Under the pieces are notes generated by a model that saw only the letters and a list, made by a program, of their open reading frames with translations, was not told the origin of the DNA and did not search any database. A program made the translations under genes and the position numbers. From contig LSLI01000006.1 in NCBI GenBank assembly GCA_001577345.1, positions 1 to 64,000 on the forward strand: DNA of 64,000 nt. Reading direction: 5' to 3'. Source of the stretch: Candidatus Gallionella acididurans (GTDB taxonomy: Bacteria > Pseudomonadota > Gammaproteobacteria > Burkholderiales > Gallionellaceae). Shown here one piece after another: positions 7,475 through 18,178 of this stretch (positions are counted from its first letter, which is position 1; the number at the start of each line of letters is the position of its first letter).

Positions 7475-8587
7475 ATGAACACTTCAATTCCATCAGATCC
7501 AAAATCGCTGATGCGCACTATCATCCAGCGCATCGCCACCGGCCCGGAATTATCCAAGAACATCAGCCGCGAAGAGGCAAGGCTTGGCACCAAAGCCATC
7601 CTTGAAAACCGGATCGATCCGGTGCAGGTTGCAATCTTCTTTATCGCGCTCAGGATGAAACGCGAAACGCTGGATGAGAACAAAGGCGTACTGGATGCAG
7701 TGCTGGAGACGACCGGGCGCGTGGTCGCAATGGTCGATGAGGTGGTGGATATCGGCGATCCCTATGACGGCTACAACCGCTGCCTGCCCACCGCACCCTT
7801 TCTCGGCCCGTTGCTGGCGGAGCTGGGCGTGCACGTGGTCAGCCACGGGCTGGACCGGGTGGGGCCCAAGTATGGCGTGTGCGCGCGCCACATCCTCCAG
7901 GCGGCCGGCGTACCGGTGGACCTGTCCCCGGCACAGGCTGGTGCTCGCCTGTCCGATCCGGCACTGGGCTGGACCTACATCGATCAGGCGCAATCCAATC
8001 CGGGCCTGCACAATATGGTCGGGTTGCGTGCCCAGATCATCAAGCGCCAGGTGTTGACCACCGTGGAAGTGCTGTCCAAACCTGTCGCCGGGCGCAACAA
8101 GACCCACTTCATAACCGGCTTTGTGCACAAGCCTTACCCGCCCATCTATGCCGAACTGGCCCGTGTTGCCGGATTTGCCAGCGCGTGCATCATTCGCGGT
8201 GTGGAAGGCGGAGTAGTGCCGTCGCTGCGCCAGGCCGGCCGTTATTTTCATTACCACGACATGGGGCCTGAAAGCGAAGTGGCGATCGACCCGGCCGCAC
8301 TCGGTATCCGGCAGGAAGTCCGCGCCGTGCCGTTGCCGGGCTCGGTTACTGCGGCAGAAGGGGAGGATGAGATCGTTGCCGCGATAGACATTCCCGCCAC
8401 CGCACGTGCTGCTGCAGAAGCGGGAATGTCGGCATTGCTGGGAACGAAGGGTGCGTTCTACGACTCGCTGGTGCTGAGTGGTGCCATCATTCTGCACCAT
8501 GTCGGAAAAGCCGCCAGCCTTGCCGATGCCGCCGCACAGATACGCTCAGTGCTAGATTCGGGCCGCGCCGCCAGGAGAGTGGCGTGA
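7475..8587 (+). CDS. TrpD2-like phosphoribosyltransferase-family protein
   Basis: A 370-residue protein of the glycosyltransferase family 3/anthranilate phosphoribosyltransferase fold: an N-terminal helical domain (about residues 10-75, ARLGTKAILENRIDPVQVA) and a large alpha/beta domain. The canonical GTGGD phosphoribosyl pyrophosphate motif of TrpD is replaced by DIGDPYDGYNR, and the next motif HGLDRVGPKYG replaces HGNRSVSS, so it is unlikely to be the tryptophan-pathway enzyme. It belongs with TrpD2/YbiB-like proteins, some of which bind nucleic acid. The frame extends to a TTG at 7448; the ATG at 7475 was preferred, but neither has a good ribosome-binding site. Its stop overlaps the start of the Rieske gene, implying coupling. 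Confidence 0.75.
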   Translation: MNTSIPSDPKSLMRTIIQRIATGPELSKNISREEARLGTKAILENRIDPVQVAIFFIALRMKRETLDENKGVLDAVLETTGRVVAMVDEVVDIGDPYDGYNRCLPTAPFLGPLLAELGVHVVSHGLDRVGPKYGVCARHILQAAGVPVDLSPAQAGARLSDPALGWTYIDQAQSNPGLHNMVGLRAQIIKRQVLTTVEVLSKPVAGRNKTHFITGFVHKPYPPIYAELARVAGFASACIIRGVEGGVVPSLRQAGRYFHYHDMGPESEVAIDPAALGIRQEVRAVPLPGSVTAAEGEDEIVAAIDIPATARAAAEAGMSALLGTKGAFYDSLVLSGAIILHHVGKAASLADAAAQIRSVLDSGRAARRVA

Positions 8588-8895
8588 TGAGTGAATACTT
8601 TGCGGTCGCCGCGGCAGATGAACTGCAACCGGCGCAGATGAAACGCATCGCAGTCGGCGGCAAACGCCTGCTGCTGTGCAACTCCGCCGGCACGCTGTAC
8701 TGCGTGGACGAAATGTGCAGCCACGAGGATTATTCCCTGTACCTCGGCTGCATCCAGGATGGCAAAATAAAATGCTCATTGCACGGCAGCTATTTCGATC
8801 TCACCACCGGCCAGCCCACTTGTGACCCTGCGGATGCGCCGTTGTGCACCTATCCGGTAATGATAGACGCGGGCCGGGTGTGGGTCAAAGCCTGA
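8587..8895 (+). CDS. Rieske [2Fe-2S] ferredoxin
   Basis: A 102-residue soluble Rieske protein. The two cluster-binding loops are CSHEDYSLYLG (Cys-X-His) and CSLHG (Cys-X2-His), 17 residues apart, as in NirD-like and dioxygenase-ferredoxin Rieske proteins. There is no signal peptide, so it is cytoplasmic. The ATG overlaps the preceding stop by one base (TGATG), which implies translational coupling with the TrpD2-like gene; a GTG three bases earlier is an alternative start. The partner oxygenase or reductase is not in the window, so its electron acceptor is unknown. Confidence 0.9.
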   Translation: MSEYFAVAAADELQPAQMKRIAVGGKRLLLCNSAGTLYCVDEMCSHEDYSLYLGCIQDGKIKCSLHGSYFDLTTGQPTCDPADAPLCTYPVMIDAGRVWVKA

Positions 8896-8937
8896 AGCGG
8901 TTATTTTCCGAAAGTAGAACCTCGCGCAGGCAGCTTT

Positions 8938-10353
8938 TTATTTTGCGTCTGTCTTCCAAGTCCCCCCCAGGGCCGTGATCAGTCCCGCGTTGGCGAGCAG
9001 CCTTCGTCCGGTGATGTTGAGGCTGGCTTGTTGCGCACTGAGCGCTGTCGCCTGCGCAATCACGACATTCAGGTAACTTACCGTGCCGGCCTGGTACTGG
9101 TTCTGGGTCAACAGCAACGCTTCGGCTGCAAAACGGGTCGCCGAATCCTGCGCGGTAGTTTCATCGGCCAATTTGCGCAGCGCGGCGATATTGTCTTCAA
9201 CTTCCTGAAAGGCGGAGAGCACAGTCTGGCGATATGTGGCGACACTGGTGTCATAGACCGCAATTGCGGCATTCTTCTGCGCGGAGAATGCACCGCCATT
9301 AAATACGGTCATCGCGAGGGATGAGCCTACAGACCAGAAGCGATTTGGCAGTGTGAACAGTTGCGAGAAGCTGGAATTCTGGTAGCCGCTGTTGCCGGTC
9401 AAGGTCAGGGCCGGAAAAAACGCTCCCTGTGCCACGCCAATCTGGGCGTTGGCTGCTGCCATACGGCGCTCGGCGCCGGCGATATCGGGGCGCCGCTCAA
9501 GCAGGGCAGAAGGCAGGGCCAGCGGAACCGCCGGCAGCGTTGGCAGCCCGTTGGTGGGCTTGATCTCGAAATCGGCCGGGGGCTTGCCGATCAACACGGC
9601 GATTGCGTGTTCCAGCTGGGCCCGCTGCACGCCCAGATCAATGGCCTGGGCCTGGGTCGATTTCAGTTGCGTCTCCGCCATCGCAACATCAACGCGGCTG
9701 TCGACACCAGCTGCATAGAGGTTTTGGGTGATCTGCAGCGTGCGTTCGTAGGCCTTGCCGGTCTGTTCGAGCAGACGCCGCTGCTCGTCGTTGATGCGCA
9801 GCTGGAAATAGGACAGCACCAGCGTGCTCTGGGCCGACAACAGCGCGGCCTGCAGGTCCGATTGACTGGCCTGGGCCGAGGCCTTGCTGGATTCGACACT
9901 GCGCCCGATTTGTCCCCAGATATCCGGTTCCCAGCTGGCGCCCATGGTGGGGCGCACAATGTTGTAGATCGGCGACCCGGGCGTCACGGTTGATGTGCCG
10001 ACCGTTGATGACGGGGAAGAACCCTGTCCGCGTCCGACCGCCAATCCGGCGCCCACAGTCGGATAATAGGCGGCTTGGGCCACACCGAGCAATGCCAGCG
10101 CTTGCCGGTATTGCGCTGCAGCGGCTACCACATTCTGGTTTGATACCTCGACCTGCGCCACCAGACTGTTCAGTTCCGAGTCGTCATAAATTTCCCACCA
10201 GTTGCCGCGCGGCACCCCGTCCCTGGGCTCGGCCGGTTTCCAGTTTCCGGCCTCCTTGTAGGCGGCCGGCATTGCGACATCGGGGCGATGGTAGTCCGGG
10301 CCGACCATGCAACCGGTCAGCAGCAGGACAAGCAACAGAGCAAGCGTCTTCAA
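8938..10353 (-). CDS. RND efflux outer-membrane factor lipoprotein (OprM/NodT family)
   Basis: A 471-residue TolC-like outer-membrane channel. The signal peptide ends in a lipobox LLTGC (Cys15), followed by the family N-terminus GPDYHRPD. Two internally repeated outer-membrane-efflux domains follow, each with the long helical stretches and the RRPDI.AAE-type motif (LLERRPDIAGAERRMAAAN). It completes the tripartite pump with the adaptor and the two inner-membrane pumps encoded upstream on the same strand; the gap from the mdtC-like stop is 12 bases, so it is the last gene of the operon. The arrangement A-B-C-outer-membrane factor matches MuxABC-OpmB of pseudomonads. Confidence 0.93.
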   Translation of the reverse strand: MKTLALLLVLLLTGCMVGPDYHRPDVAMPAAYKEAGNWKPAEPRDGVPRGNWWEIYDDSELNSLVAQVEVSNQNVVAAAAQYRQALALLGVAQAAYYPTVGAGLAVGRGQGSSPSSTVGTSTVTPGSPIYNIVRPTMGASWEPDIWGQIGRSVESSKASAQASQSDLQAALLSAQSTLVLSYFQLRINDEQRRLLEQTGKAYERTLQITQNLYAAGVDSRVDVAMAETQLKSTQAQAIDLGVQRAQLEHAIAVLIGKPPADFEIKPTNGLPTLPAVPLALPSALLERRPDIAGAERRMAAANAQIGVAQGAFFPALTLTGNSGYQNSSFSQLFTLPNRFWSVGSSLAMTVFNGGAFSAQKNAAIAVYDTSVATYRQTVLSAFQEVEDNIAALRKLADETTAQDSATRFAAEALLLTQNQYQAGTVSYLNVVIAQATALSAQQASLNITGRRLLANAGLITALGGTWKTDAK

Positions 10354-10365
10354 GATGTGTTCCTG

Positions 10366-13300
10366 TCATTCATGGCGTATAGAGGGGAGAACAGGCTTGC
10401 TTCCCGGCCAAATATCCAGGCACCAAAGCCGGAAACGGTCGAGATACAGATAGACCACCGGGGTAGTATACAACGTCAACAACTGGCTCAGAATCAGTCC
10501 GCCGACGATGGAAATGCCCAGCGGCCGCCGGAACTCGGCGCCGTCGGAGAAGCCGATCGCCAGCGGCATGGCGCCGAATAATGCGGCCATCGTGGTGATC
10601 ATGATAGGACGAAAACGCAGCAAACAGGCTTGCCGGATCGCGTCGCGCGGAGACAGGCCGTCGCGCCTTTCGGCATCGATCGCGAAATCTATCATCATGA
10701 TGGCATTTTTCTTGACTATGCCGATCAGCAGGATGACACCGATCAGCGCGATGATCGAAAACTCCGTGCCGAAAGCCATCAGCGCCAGCAGGGCACCGAC
10801 TCCGGCCGAAGGCAGGGTTGACAGGATGGTTAACGGATGTATCAGGCTTTCGTAGAGTATGCCCAGCACCAGATAAACCGAGATCAGCGCGGCGAGTATC
10901 AGGAAAGGCTGGCTGTTGAGCGATGCCTGGAATGCCCTCGCGGTGCCCTGGAAATTGCCCTGCACCGAGCTCGGCACGCCAAGTTTTAGTATCGCGTCGT
11001 TGATGGCCTGCGTCGCATCGGACAGTGAAATGCCGACCGGCAGATTGAAAGACAGCGTTGCTGCGGCGAATTGTCCCTGGTGATTGACCACCAGCGGTGT
11101 AGCCGTCGGCTCATAATGCGCAAGCGAATCCAAAGGCACCTGGGCCGTTGTCCCGTTGGGACCGGGCGCGATGACATAAATATCCTTCAGTGTTTCCGGA
11201 CTCTGCAAATATTGCGGCGCCGCCTCCATGACGACACGGTATTGGTTGAGCGGGTTGTATATCGTCGATACCAGGCGCTGGCCAAACAGGTCGTTGAGCG
11301 TGGAGTCGATCAGGAATTGCGAAACACCCAGCCGTGCAGCGGCGTCTCTATCAACCACCAGCGTGGTTTGCAAGCCTTTATCCTGCTGGTCGGTGTTGAC
11401 GTCGGCAAGTTGCGGCAGTTTGCTCAAGGCCTCGCGGATGCGCGGCTCCCAAAAGCGCAGTTCGCGGATGGTGTCGGCTTGCAGCGTGTACTGGTACTGG
11501 GCGTTGCTGGGACGTCCGCCGACCCGGATATCCTGTTGCGGTTGCAGGTACAGGCTGGAGCCCGGTTCGCGCGCGATTCTGGGACGCAGGCGCGCAATGA
11601 TCTGGTCGGCAGAAATTTTCCGCTCCGCGAGCGGCTTCAGCGACACGAACATGAAGCCAGAGTTGCGCTGTCCGCCCCCGGTGAAAGCGATGACGTTGTC
11701 CACACCGGGGTCCGAGTGCACGATGTCCACATAGCTGGCCAGTTTTTCGCGCATCGCCTGGAAGGAAATACTCTGGTCGGCCTGAATGATGCCTATCATC
11801 CGTCCCACGTCCTGCTGGGGGAAGAAGCCTTTCGGTACGATGCTGTAGAGATAGATGTTGAGTCCGATGGTGGCCGCCAGCACCAGCAGCATGATGCGAC
11901 CATGGGCCAGCGCCCAATCGAGCGAGATGCGATAGCGGTTCAGCGCCGCCGCGAAAATGCGACCGCTGGCATGGTACAGGCGCCCGTGTTGTTCCTCTTT
12001 GCGCGGCCTCAGCAAATGCGCACACATCATAGGCGTGGTGGTCAGCGACAACACCAGCGAGACCAGAATGGCGGCGGAAAGTGTGACGGCAAACTCGCGG
12101 AACAGCCGCCCGATGATGCCGCCCATCAGCAGAATGGGGATGAATACCGCAATCAGCGACAGACTCATCGCCAGCACGGTAAAGCCGACCTCGCGCGCGC
12201 CGCGCCGCGCCGCGTCGAACGGCGAACTGCCGTTCTCGATATGGCGTGACACGTTCTCCAGAACCACCACCGCATCGTCGATGACGAAACCGGTAGATAT
12301 GGTCAACGCCATCAGCGACAGCATGTTCAGGCTGAAGCCCGCCAGATACATGACCGCGAACGTGCCAACCAGGGACACTGGAACGACGATGCTGGGTATC
12401 AGCGCCGCGCGGCCATTGCGCAGGAACAGGAACACCACCAGCACGACGAGGATCACGGAAATGATCAGTGTGCGTTCGACCTCATGCAGCGAAGCGCGGA
12501 TAGTCGGCGTGCGGTCCATCACCACATCGAGGTCGATCGCGCCCGGGATGGAGGCGCGCAACAGCGGCAGCAGGCCGCGCACGCGGGCCACGGTTTCGAT
12601 GATGTTGGCACCCGGCTGGCGGTATACGATCATCATCACCGCGGGCTTGCCGTTGAACAGTCCGGCGTTGCGCACGTCCTGTACCGAATCCTCGACGCTG
12701 GCGACATCGCCGATGCGCACCGCCGCGCCGTTGTGGAACGCGACGATCACCGGTATGTAGTCGGCCGCAGTCCTGGCCTGGTCGTTGGCCAGAATCTGCA
12801 AGTGGCGATCCCCCTCCTCGAAAGCTCCCTTGGGCCGGTTGGCATTCGTTGCGAAGATGGTTTTGCGCACATCTTCAGCGCCTATGCCGAGCCGGTTCAT
12901 TGCCGGCGGATCAAGTTCGACGCGCACCGCAGGCAGCGAACTGCCGCCGACCGTGACCTGGCCTATCCCGTCGAGCTGTGAAATCTTCTGCGCCAGAATG
13001 GTCGAGGCGGCATCGTACATCTGGCCGCGCGACAACGATGCCGAAGTCAGCGACAGGATGATGATGGGCGCATCTGCGGGGTTCACCTTGCGGTAGGTCG
13101 GATTGTTGGGCATGCCGGTCGGCAGCAGTGTCAGCGAAGCATTGATGGCAGCCTGCACATCGCGCGCGGCGCCGTCGATGTTGCGGGAAAGGTCGAACTG
13201 CAGGATCACGGCGGTATTGCCCAGCGAACTGCTGGAGGTGATCTCGGTGATGCCGGCAATCGTGCCCAGCGACCGTTCAAGCGGGGTGGCCACCGTCGAA

Positions 13301-13479
13301 GCCATGGTTTCCGGGCTGGCACCGGGAAGCGCAGCCTGCACGGCTATGGTAGGGAAATCGACCTGCGGCAGCGGCGCCACCGGCAACAATGTGAATGACA
13401 CGGCGCCGGCCAGGGCCAGGCCCAGCGTCAACAGCGTGGTTGCGACCGGGCGGTTGATGAATGGGGCGGAGATGTTCAT
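10366..13479 (-). CDS. mdtC: RND multidrug efflux pump subunit MdtC/MuxC
   Basis: A 1037-residue resistance-nodulation-division transporter with the standard layout: TM1 at about 12-30, a large periplasmic loop, TM2-TM6, a second periplasmic loop and TM8-TM12. The proton-relay Asp pair in TM4 is present in [13 protein letters not shown]. In E. coli, MdtB and MdtC form a heterotrimer working with MdtA and TolC. This gene follows mdtB with a 4-base ATGA overlap, so the two are translationally coupled. The N-terminus [14 protein letters not shown] is typical of the MdtC branch. Substrates are not readable from sequence; bile salts, novobiocin and other antibiotics are known for relatives. Confidence 0.95.
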   Translation of the reverse strand: MNISAPFINRPVATTLLTLGLALAGAVSFTLLPVAPLPQVDFPTIAVQAALPGASPETMASTVATPLERSLGTIAGITEITSSSSLGNTAVILQFDLSRNIDGAARDVQAAINASLTLLPTGMPNNPTYRKVNPADAPIIILSLTSASLSRGQMYDAASTILAQKISQLDGIGQVTVGGSSLPAVRVELDPPAMNRLGIGAEDVRKTIFATNANRPKGAFEEGDRHLQILANDQARTAADYIPVIVAFHNGAAVRIGDVASVEDSVQDVRNAGLFNGKPAVMMIVYRQPGANIIETVARVRGLLPLLRASIPGAIDLDVVMDRTPTIRASLHEVERTLIISVILVVLVVFLFLRNGRAALIPSIVVPVSLVGTFAVMYLAGFSLNMLSLMALTISTGFVIDDAVVVLENVSRHIENGSSPFDAARRGAREVGFTVLAMSLSLIAVFIPILLMGGIIGRLFREFAVTLSAAILVSLVLSLTTTPMMCAHLLRPRKEEQHGRLYHASGRIFAAALNRYRISLDWALAHGRIMLLVLAATIGLNIYLYSIVPKGFFPQQDVGRMIGIIQADQSISFQAMREKLASYVDIVHSDPGVDNVIAFTGGGQRNSGFMFVSLKPLAERKISADQIIARLRPRIAREPGSSLYLQPQQDIRVGGRPSNAQYQYTLQADTIRELRFWEPRIREALSKLPQLADVNTDQQDKGLQTTLVVDRDAAARLGVSQFLIDSTLNDLFGQRLVSTIYNPLNQYRVVMEAAPQYLQSPETLKDIYVIAPGPNGTTAQVPLDSLAHYEPTATPLVVNHQGQFAAATLSFNLPVGISLSDATQAINDAILKLGVPSSVQGNFQGTARAFQASLNSQPFLILAALISVYLVLGILYESLIHPLTILSTLPSAGVGALLALMAFGTEFSIIALIGVILLIGIVKKNAIMMIDFAIDAERRDGLSPRDAIRQACLLRFRPIMITTMAALFGAMPLAIGFSDGAEFRRPLGISIVGGLILSQLLTLYTTPVVYLYLDRFRLWCLDIWPGSKPVLPSIRHE

Positions 13480-16400
13480 GCCGGGTTCACGACTGCGCGC
13501 CGCCGCGCAAATCGGTCGAAAGCAAGATAAATGACCGGAGTGGTGAATAGCGTCAGTACCTGGCTCACGATCAGCCCCCCGACCATCGTGATGCCCAGCG
13601 GATGGCGCAATTCCGAACCGACGCCCGTGCCCAGCATCAGCGGCAGCGCGGCCAGCAGCGCCGACATCGTGGTCATCAGGATGGGCCGGAAGCGCAGCAA
13701 GCAGGCCTGGTAGATCGCTTCCCGCGGCGTCTTGCCCTGTTCACGCTCTGCGCTCAGCGCGAAATCGATCATCATGATCGCGTTCTTCTTGACTATGCCG
13801 ATCAGCAGGATGATACCGATGATCGCGATGATGCCGAGATCATTGCCCGACACCAGCAGCGCGAGCAGCGCGCCGACCGCTGCTGACGGCAGCGTCGACA
13901 GTATCGTCACGGGGTGGATGAAACTCTCGTAGAGCACGCCGAGCACGATGTACATAGTGACGATGGCGGCAAGGATCAGCAGCAGGGTGTTGTCGAGCGA
14001 GGCCTGGAAGGCCAGCGCGGCGCCCTGGAAGCCGGTCTCCACGCTGGCCGGCATGTCGAGTTCCGCGCTGGCCTTGCGTATCGCGGCAACTGCTGTGCCG
14101 AGCGAAACGCCAGGCGCGAGATTGAATGAAACGGTCGAGGCGGGGAACTGGCTGATATGGTTGACGGCCAGCTGGGTGGTTTTTTCGGTGACGCGTGCAA
14201 TCGACAGCAGCGGCACCTGGCTGCCGGTAGGCGAGACGATATAAATATTGTCCAGCGCAGCGATGCCCTTGTGGAATTCCGGCTTGACTTCCAGCACCAC
14301 GCGATACAGGTTGGATTGCGTGAATATGATCGAGATCAGGCGCTGGCCGAACGCATCGTAGAGCGCGTTGTCTATCGCGGCCGTGGTGATGCCGACGCGC
14401 CCGGCGCTGGCGCGGTCGATGTCGATATAGGCTTGCAGGCCCTGATCCTGGGTGTCGCTGGCGACGTCCAGCAATTCCGGCACCTTGCGCAGGCGGGCCA
14501 CCAGTTTCGGCACCCACAGCGCGAGTTCGTCCGGGTTGGCGTCCTGCACACTGTACTGGTATTGGGTGCGGCTGACGCGGTCTTCTATCGTGAGATCCTG
14601 CACCGGCTGCATGTAGGTCGTGATGTTGCCGAGCTTGTCTAGATGCGCCTGCAGGCGGCGGATTACACCGCTGGCATCGGTGTCGCGCTCGGACTTGGGC
14701 TTCAGGTTGATCAGCATGCGGCCGCTGTTGAGCGTGATGTTGCTGCCGTCGACGCCGATGAACGAGGACAGGCTCGCCACCGCCGGATCGGCCAGTACGA
14801 TATCTGCGACGGCCTGCTGGCGTTCCGCCATCGCGGCAAACGAGATCGACTGGGGAGCCTCGGTGATGGCCTGGATGACGCCGGTGTCCTGCACCGGAAA
14901 GAAGCCCTTGGGCACGAAAACATAGAGCAGCACGGTCAGCGCCAGCGTGGCGGCGGCGACCAGCAGGGTCGCGCCCTGGCGGTCCAGCACCCAGTTCAGC
15001 CAGATGCCATAGCGCGCGATTACCCGGTCAAAGAAGGCGCCGCTGGCGCGGTAGAAGCGCCCCTGCTGTTCCGGCGGTGTATGGTGCAGCAGGCGCGCGC
15101 ACATCATCGGCGTTAGCGTCAGCGACACCAGCGCGGAGATCAGGATGGCCACCGCCAGCGTGATCGCAAATTCGCGGAACAGCCGGCCGACCACGTCACC
15201 CATGAACAGCAGCGGGATAAGCACCGCGATCAGCGAGAAGGTCAGTGAGATGATGGTGAACCCGATCTGCTCGGAGCCCTTGAGCGCAGCCTGCATCGGG
15301 GATTCGCCGGCCTCGACGTAGCGCGAGATATTCTCGATCATGACGATGGCGTCATCAACGACGAAGCCGGTGGCTATCGTCAGCGCCATCAGGGTCAGGT
15401 TGTTGATCGAGAAACCCGCCAGATACATGACGCCGAAGGTGCCGATAAGGGACAGCGGCACGGCAACGCCCGGGATCAGCGTCGCCGGCACATTGCGCAG
15501 GAACACGAATATCACCATCACCACCAGTGCCACGGCCAGAAGCAGTTCGAACTCGACGTCATGCACCGAGGCGCGGATCGTGGTGGTGCGGTCGGTCAGC
15601 AGCCGGACATCCACGGTGCCGGGCAGGGCGGCCTGCAGCTGCGGCAATATTTTCTTGATGTGGTCGGCCGTCTCGATCACGTTGGCACCCGGCTGGCGCT
15701 GGATATTGAGAATGATGGCCGGCGCGCGGTTGGCCCAGGCCGCCAAGCGCACGTTTTCGGCGCCGTCAACCACGTCGGCAATGTCGCGCACGCGTATCGG
15801 CGAACCGTTCTTCCAGGCGAAGACGAGGTCGAGATACTCGGCGGCGGACTTGAGCTGGTCGTTGGCATCCAGCGTGGTAGCGCGCATCGGGCCGTCGAAA
15901 CTGCCCTTGGGCATGTTGACGTTGGCATTGGCGATGGCGGTGCGCAAATCTTCAAGGTTGAGCCCGTATGCCGTCAGCGCATTGGGATTGGCCAGGATGC
16001 GTACCGCCGGCCGCTGTCCCCCGCCTATGCTCACCAGCCCGACGCCGGGCATCTGCGAAAGTTTTTGTGCCAGCCGCGTATCCACGAGGTCTTCGAGCTT
16101 GGGTAGCGGCAGCGTTGCCGAGGTGATCGCCAAGGTGATGATGGGTGCATCGGCGGGATTGATCTTGCTGTAGATCGGCGGCATCGGCAGGTCGATAGGC
16201 AGGAACGAGCTGGCCGCGTTGATGGCTGCCTGCACTTCCTGTTCGGCGACATCCAGCCCCAGGGTCAGGCTGAATTGCAGCGTGATCACCGAGGCGCCGC
16301 CCGAACTGGCTGACGACATCTGGTTCAGGCCCGGCATCTGGCCGAACTGGCGCTCCAGCGGTGCGGTGATCGATGAAGTGGTTACGTCCGGGCTGGCGCC

Positions 16401-16556
16401 GGGATAGAGCGTGGTGACCTGGATAGTCGGGTAATCAACCTCGGGCAGGGCCGAGACTGGCAGCTCGCGGTAACCCATCAGCCCCGCCAGAACGATCGCG
16501 ACCATCAGCAGCGAGGTCGCTACCGGCCGCTGGATGAAAAGGCGCGACGGATTCAC
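13476..16556 (-). CDS. mdtB: RND multidrug efflux pump subunit MdtB/MuxB
   Basis: A 1026-residue RND transporter, paralogous to the downstream mdtC. It has the RND N-terminus ([15 protein letters not shown]), the [16 protein letters not shown] segment after TM1, and the TM4 motif [13 protein letters not shown] with both essential Asp residues. With MdtC it forms the inner-membrane part of a proton-driven tripartite pump spanning to the outer membrane. It overlaps both the adaptor gene upstream and mdtC downstream by 4 bases (ATGA), so all three are expected to be made in fixed ratio. No truncation or missing motif is seen. Confidence 0.95.
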   Translation of the reverse strand: MNPSRLFIQRPVATSLLMVAIVLAGLMGYRELPVSALPEVDYPTIQVTTLYPGASPDVTTSSITAPLERQFGQMPGLNQMSSASSGGASVITLQFSLTLGLDVAEQEVQAAINAASSFLPIDLPMPPIYSKINPADAPIITLAITSATLPLPKLEDLVDTRLAQKLSQMPGVGLVSIGGGQRPAVRILANPNALTAYGLNLEDLRTAIANANVNMPKGSFDGPMRATTLDANDQLKSAAEYLDLVFAWKNGSPIRVRDIADVVDGAENVRLAAWANRAPAIILNIQRQPGANVIETADHIKKILPQLQAALPGTVDVRLLTDRTTTIRASVHDVEFELLLAVALVVMVIFVFLRNVPATLIPGVAVPLSLIGTFGVMYLAGFSINNLTLMALTIATGFVVDDAIVMIENISRYVEAGESPMQAALKGSEQIGFTIISLTFSLIAVLIPLLFMGDVVGRLFREFAITLAVAILISALVSLTLTPMMCARLLHHTPPEQQGRFYRASGAFFDRVIARYGIWLNWVLDRQGATLLVAAATLALTVLLYVFVPKGFFPVQDTGVIQAITEAPQSISFAAMAERQQAVADIVLADPAVASLSSFIGVDGSNITLNSGRMLINLKPKSERDTDASGVIRRLQAHLDKLGNITTYMQPVQDLTIEDRVSRTQYQYSVQDANPDELALWVPKLVARLRKVPELLDVASDTQDQGLQAYIDIDRASAGRVGITTAAIDNALYDAFGQRLISIIFTQSNLYRVVLEVKPEFHKGIAALDNIYIVSPTGSQVPLLSIARVTEKTTQLAVNHISQFPASTVSFNLAPGVSLGTAVAAIRKASAELDMPASVETGFQGAALAFQASLDNTLLLILAAIVTMYIVLGVLYESFIHPVTILSTLPSAAVGALLALLVSGNDLGIIAIIGIILLIGIVKKNAIMMIDFALSAEREQGKTPREAIYQACLLRFRPILMTTMSALLAALPLMLGTGVGSELRHPLGITMVGGLIVSQVLTLFTTPVIYLAFDRFARRRAVVNPA

Positions 16557-17737
16557 TGCGGGCTCAGGCCGGCGCTTTTGCCTGCAGTGGTGCGAGCGCT
16601 GGGTGTCGTCACTTCGATTTTTGCGCCTGCACGCAATTTATCCGTGCCGTCGGTCACAACCTGTTCGCCGACGGCAAGCCCGTGCTCGATGGCGACGATA
16701 TCACCGGAAACCGGACCGAGCGTCACGGGGCGGATGGAGACCGTCTGGTCCCGGCCGACGACGTAGACGAAGGTACCTTGTGTACCGCGCTGTATCGCCG
16801 CGGTTGGTGCCAGAATTGCGTTGTGCCTGGTCTCCACACGCAACCGGGCATTCACGAACTGGTTGGGGAAAAGATTCTCGTCGGTATTGGCAAATTCCGC
16901 CTTGACCATGACAGTCCCGGTGGTGACGTTGATCTGGTTGTCCAATGTCAGGAGTTTGCCGGTGGCCAATCTGGTCTTGTTCTCGCGGCCGAATACATCG
17001 ACTGACAGCCTGTTACCTGCATGCACGCGCGCCAGCACTGCAGGGATATTGTCGGCCGGAATGGCAAACAGGACGTAGATCGGCTGGATCTGGGTAACCA
17101 CCACCACGCCGTTGATATCGGTAGTGCTGACCATGTTGCCCGAGTCGACCTGGCGTATCCCGAGCCGTCCGGACAAAGGGGCAGTGATGCGCGTGAAATC
17201 GACGTTCAACTGGGCGTTCGCTACCTGGGCGCGATCGCTCAGCACGGTGCCTTCATCCTGCAGCACCAGTGCTTCCTGGTCATCGACCTGCTGCTTGGCA
17301 ATGGAGTCTTTGGCCCAAAGAACGCGGTAACGGTCAAGATCGAGCTTTGCGCCGGCCAGCAGCGCCTGGTCGTGTGCCAGCTGGCCCCTGGCCTGGTCGA
17401 GTATCACCTGGAAAGGCCGCGGGTCTATTTGCGCCAGAACCGCGCCTTTCTTCACCGTCTGACCCTCGCGAAACAGGATGTGCTCCAGCAGGCCGTTGAC
17501 GCGCGCCTTGACCGTTGCCGTATTGAGCGCTGTGACGGTGCCCAGCCCGTCGATGTAAACGTCGATATCGCCGGCTCTGGCCATGGCGGCCTGTACCGGC
17601 ATCGGCTTCCCGCCACCGCCGAGAACCGGCTTTTTGTCTTCCGGTTTTGCGGGCGCGTTTGCCGGCTTGTGGAAAATCCAGAATGCAAGCACGCCGGCCA
17701 GCAACAATGCGGCGACCCCAAAAATTATCTTTCTCAT
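16553..17737 (-). CDS. mdtA: RND efflux periplasmic adaptor MdtA/MuxA
   Basis: A 394-residue membrane-fusion protein. The N-terminus has one membrane anchor (residues 5-23), then a Pro-rich linker, the biotinyl-lipoyl half-motifs ([18 protein letters not shown] and ...[20 protein letters not shown]), an alpha-helical hairpin between them and a beta-barrel domain. It links the MdtBC pump to the outer-membrane factor. It is the first gene of a four-gene operon (17737 down to 8938). The ATG at 17737 begins just before the anchor. Immediately upstream is an interspersed repeat (17762-18013), so the promoter is either within the repeat or between it and the preceding gene. No dedicated regulator is adjacent. 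Confidence 0.94.
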   Translation of the reverse strand: MRKIIFGVAALLLAGVLAFWIFHKPANAPAKPEDKKPVLGGGGKPMPVQAAMARAGDIDVYIDGLGTVTALNTATVKARVNGLLEHILFREGQTVKKGAVLAQIDPRPFQVILDQARGQLAHDQALLAGAKLDLDRYRVLWAKDSIAKQQVDDQEALVLQDEGTVLSDRAQVANAQLNVDFTRITAPLSGRLGIRQVDSGNMVSTTDINGVVVVTQIQPIYVLFAIPADNIPAVLARVHAGNRLSVDVFGRENKTRLATGKLLTLDNQINVTTGTVMVKAEFANTDENLFPNQFVNARLRVETRHNAILAPTAAIQRGTQGTFVYVVGRDQTVSIRPVTLGPVSGDIVAIEHGLAVGEQVVTDGTDKLRAGAKIEVTTPSARTTAGKSAGLSPQ

Positions 17738-17761
17738 ATCAAAATGACCTGCACTCTGTAT

Positions 17762-18013
17762 TTATTGATGCTTCCATAATTCACGACATCCTTGCCGTCA
17801 TTGCGAACGAAGTGAAGCAATCCAGTGGTTTGCTGTCCCGGATTGCCGCGCCGGCTTCGCCTCTGCCGCGCTTCGCTCGCAGCTAAAGCCTTGTTGCAAT
17901 GACGGGGCACTATGGATTCCCGGAATTCGCGGGAATGACGCGCCAGTTTTTTAATTTCCCCTTACTGCATTCAGAAAGATGTGTCACTGTCATCAAATAT
18001 GAAAACATCAATA
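17762..18013. repeat. Interspersed composite repeat, copy 1
   Basis: A non-coding element of about 250 bp, almost identical over most of its length to 62582-62895. It starts with TTATTGATGCTTCCATAATT, contains the half-palindrome GTCATTGCGAACGAAGTGAA, the palindrome ATTCCCGGAATTCGCGGGAAT (17927-17936 region), and ends with a conserved tail CATCAAATATGAAAAC. Relative to copy 2 it lacks an internal segment of about 60 bp that holds a second palindrome half. It lies 24 bases upstream of the mdtA start. GTCATTGCGA... palindromes of this sort are common interspersed elements in proteobacterial genomes. Confidence 0.85.
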
Positions 18014-18178
18014 ATCATTGCAGCGGGTATTCAATCACATCACTGCGGATTGGTTTGATGCTACCAGTTTTTTATCAGCTTGAGCGGCGAGCCGCACGGC
18101 TTTTGCTGCGGCCGTTCCGGGTGGCGGGACACCACTTGATTCTCGCCGCCTGCGCTTCCGGCTGCATGGCCAAGGCGG

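Noticed and set aside
7475-8587. Tryptophan-pathway TrpD
   Set aside because: The GTGGD and HGNRSVSS motifs are replaced, and no other trp genes are near.
11071-12249. 392-codon plus-strand frame opposite the mdtC-like gene
   Set aside because: It is an antisense shadow of a G+C-rich gene, with Arg/His/Gln-rich low-complexity translation and no domain.
17762-18013. CRISPR-like or IS element at the repeat
   Set aside because: There are no regularly spaced direct repeats and no open frame resembling a transposase; it is a composite palindromic repeat with a second copy elsewhere.
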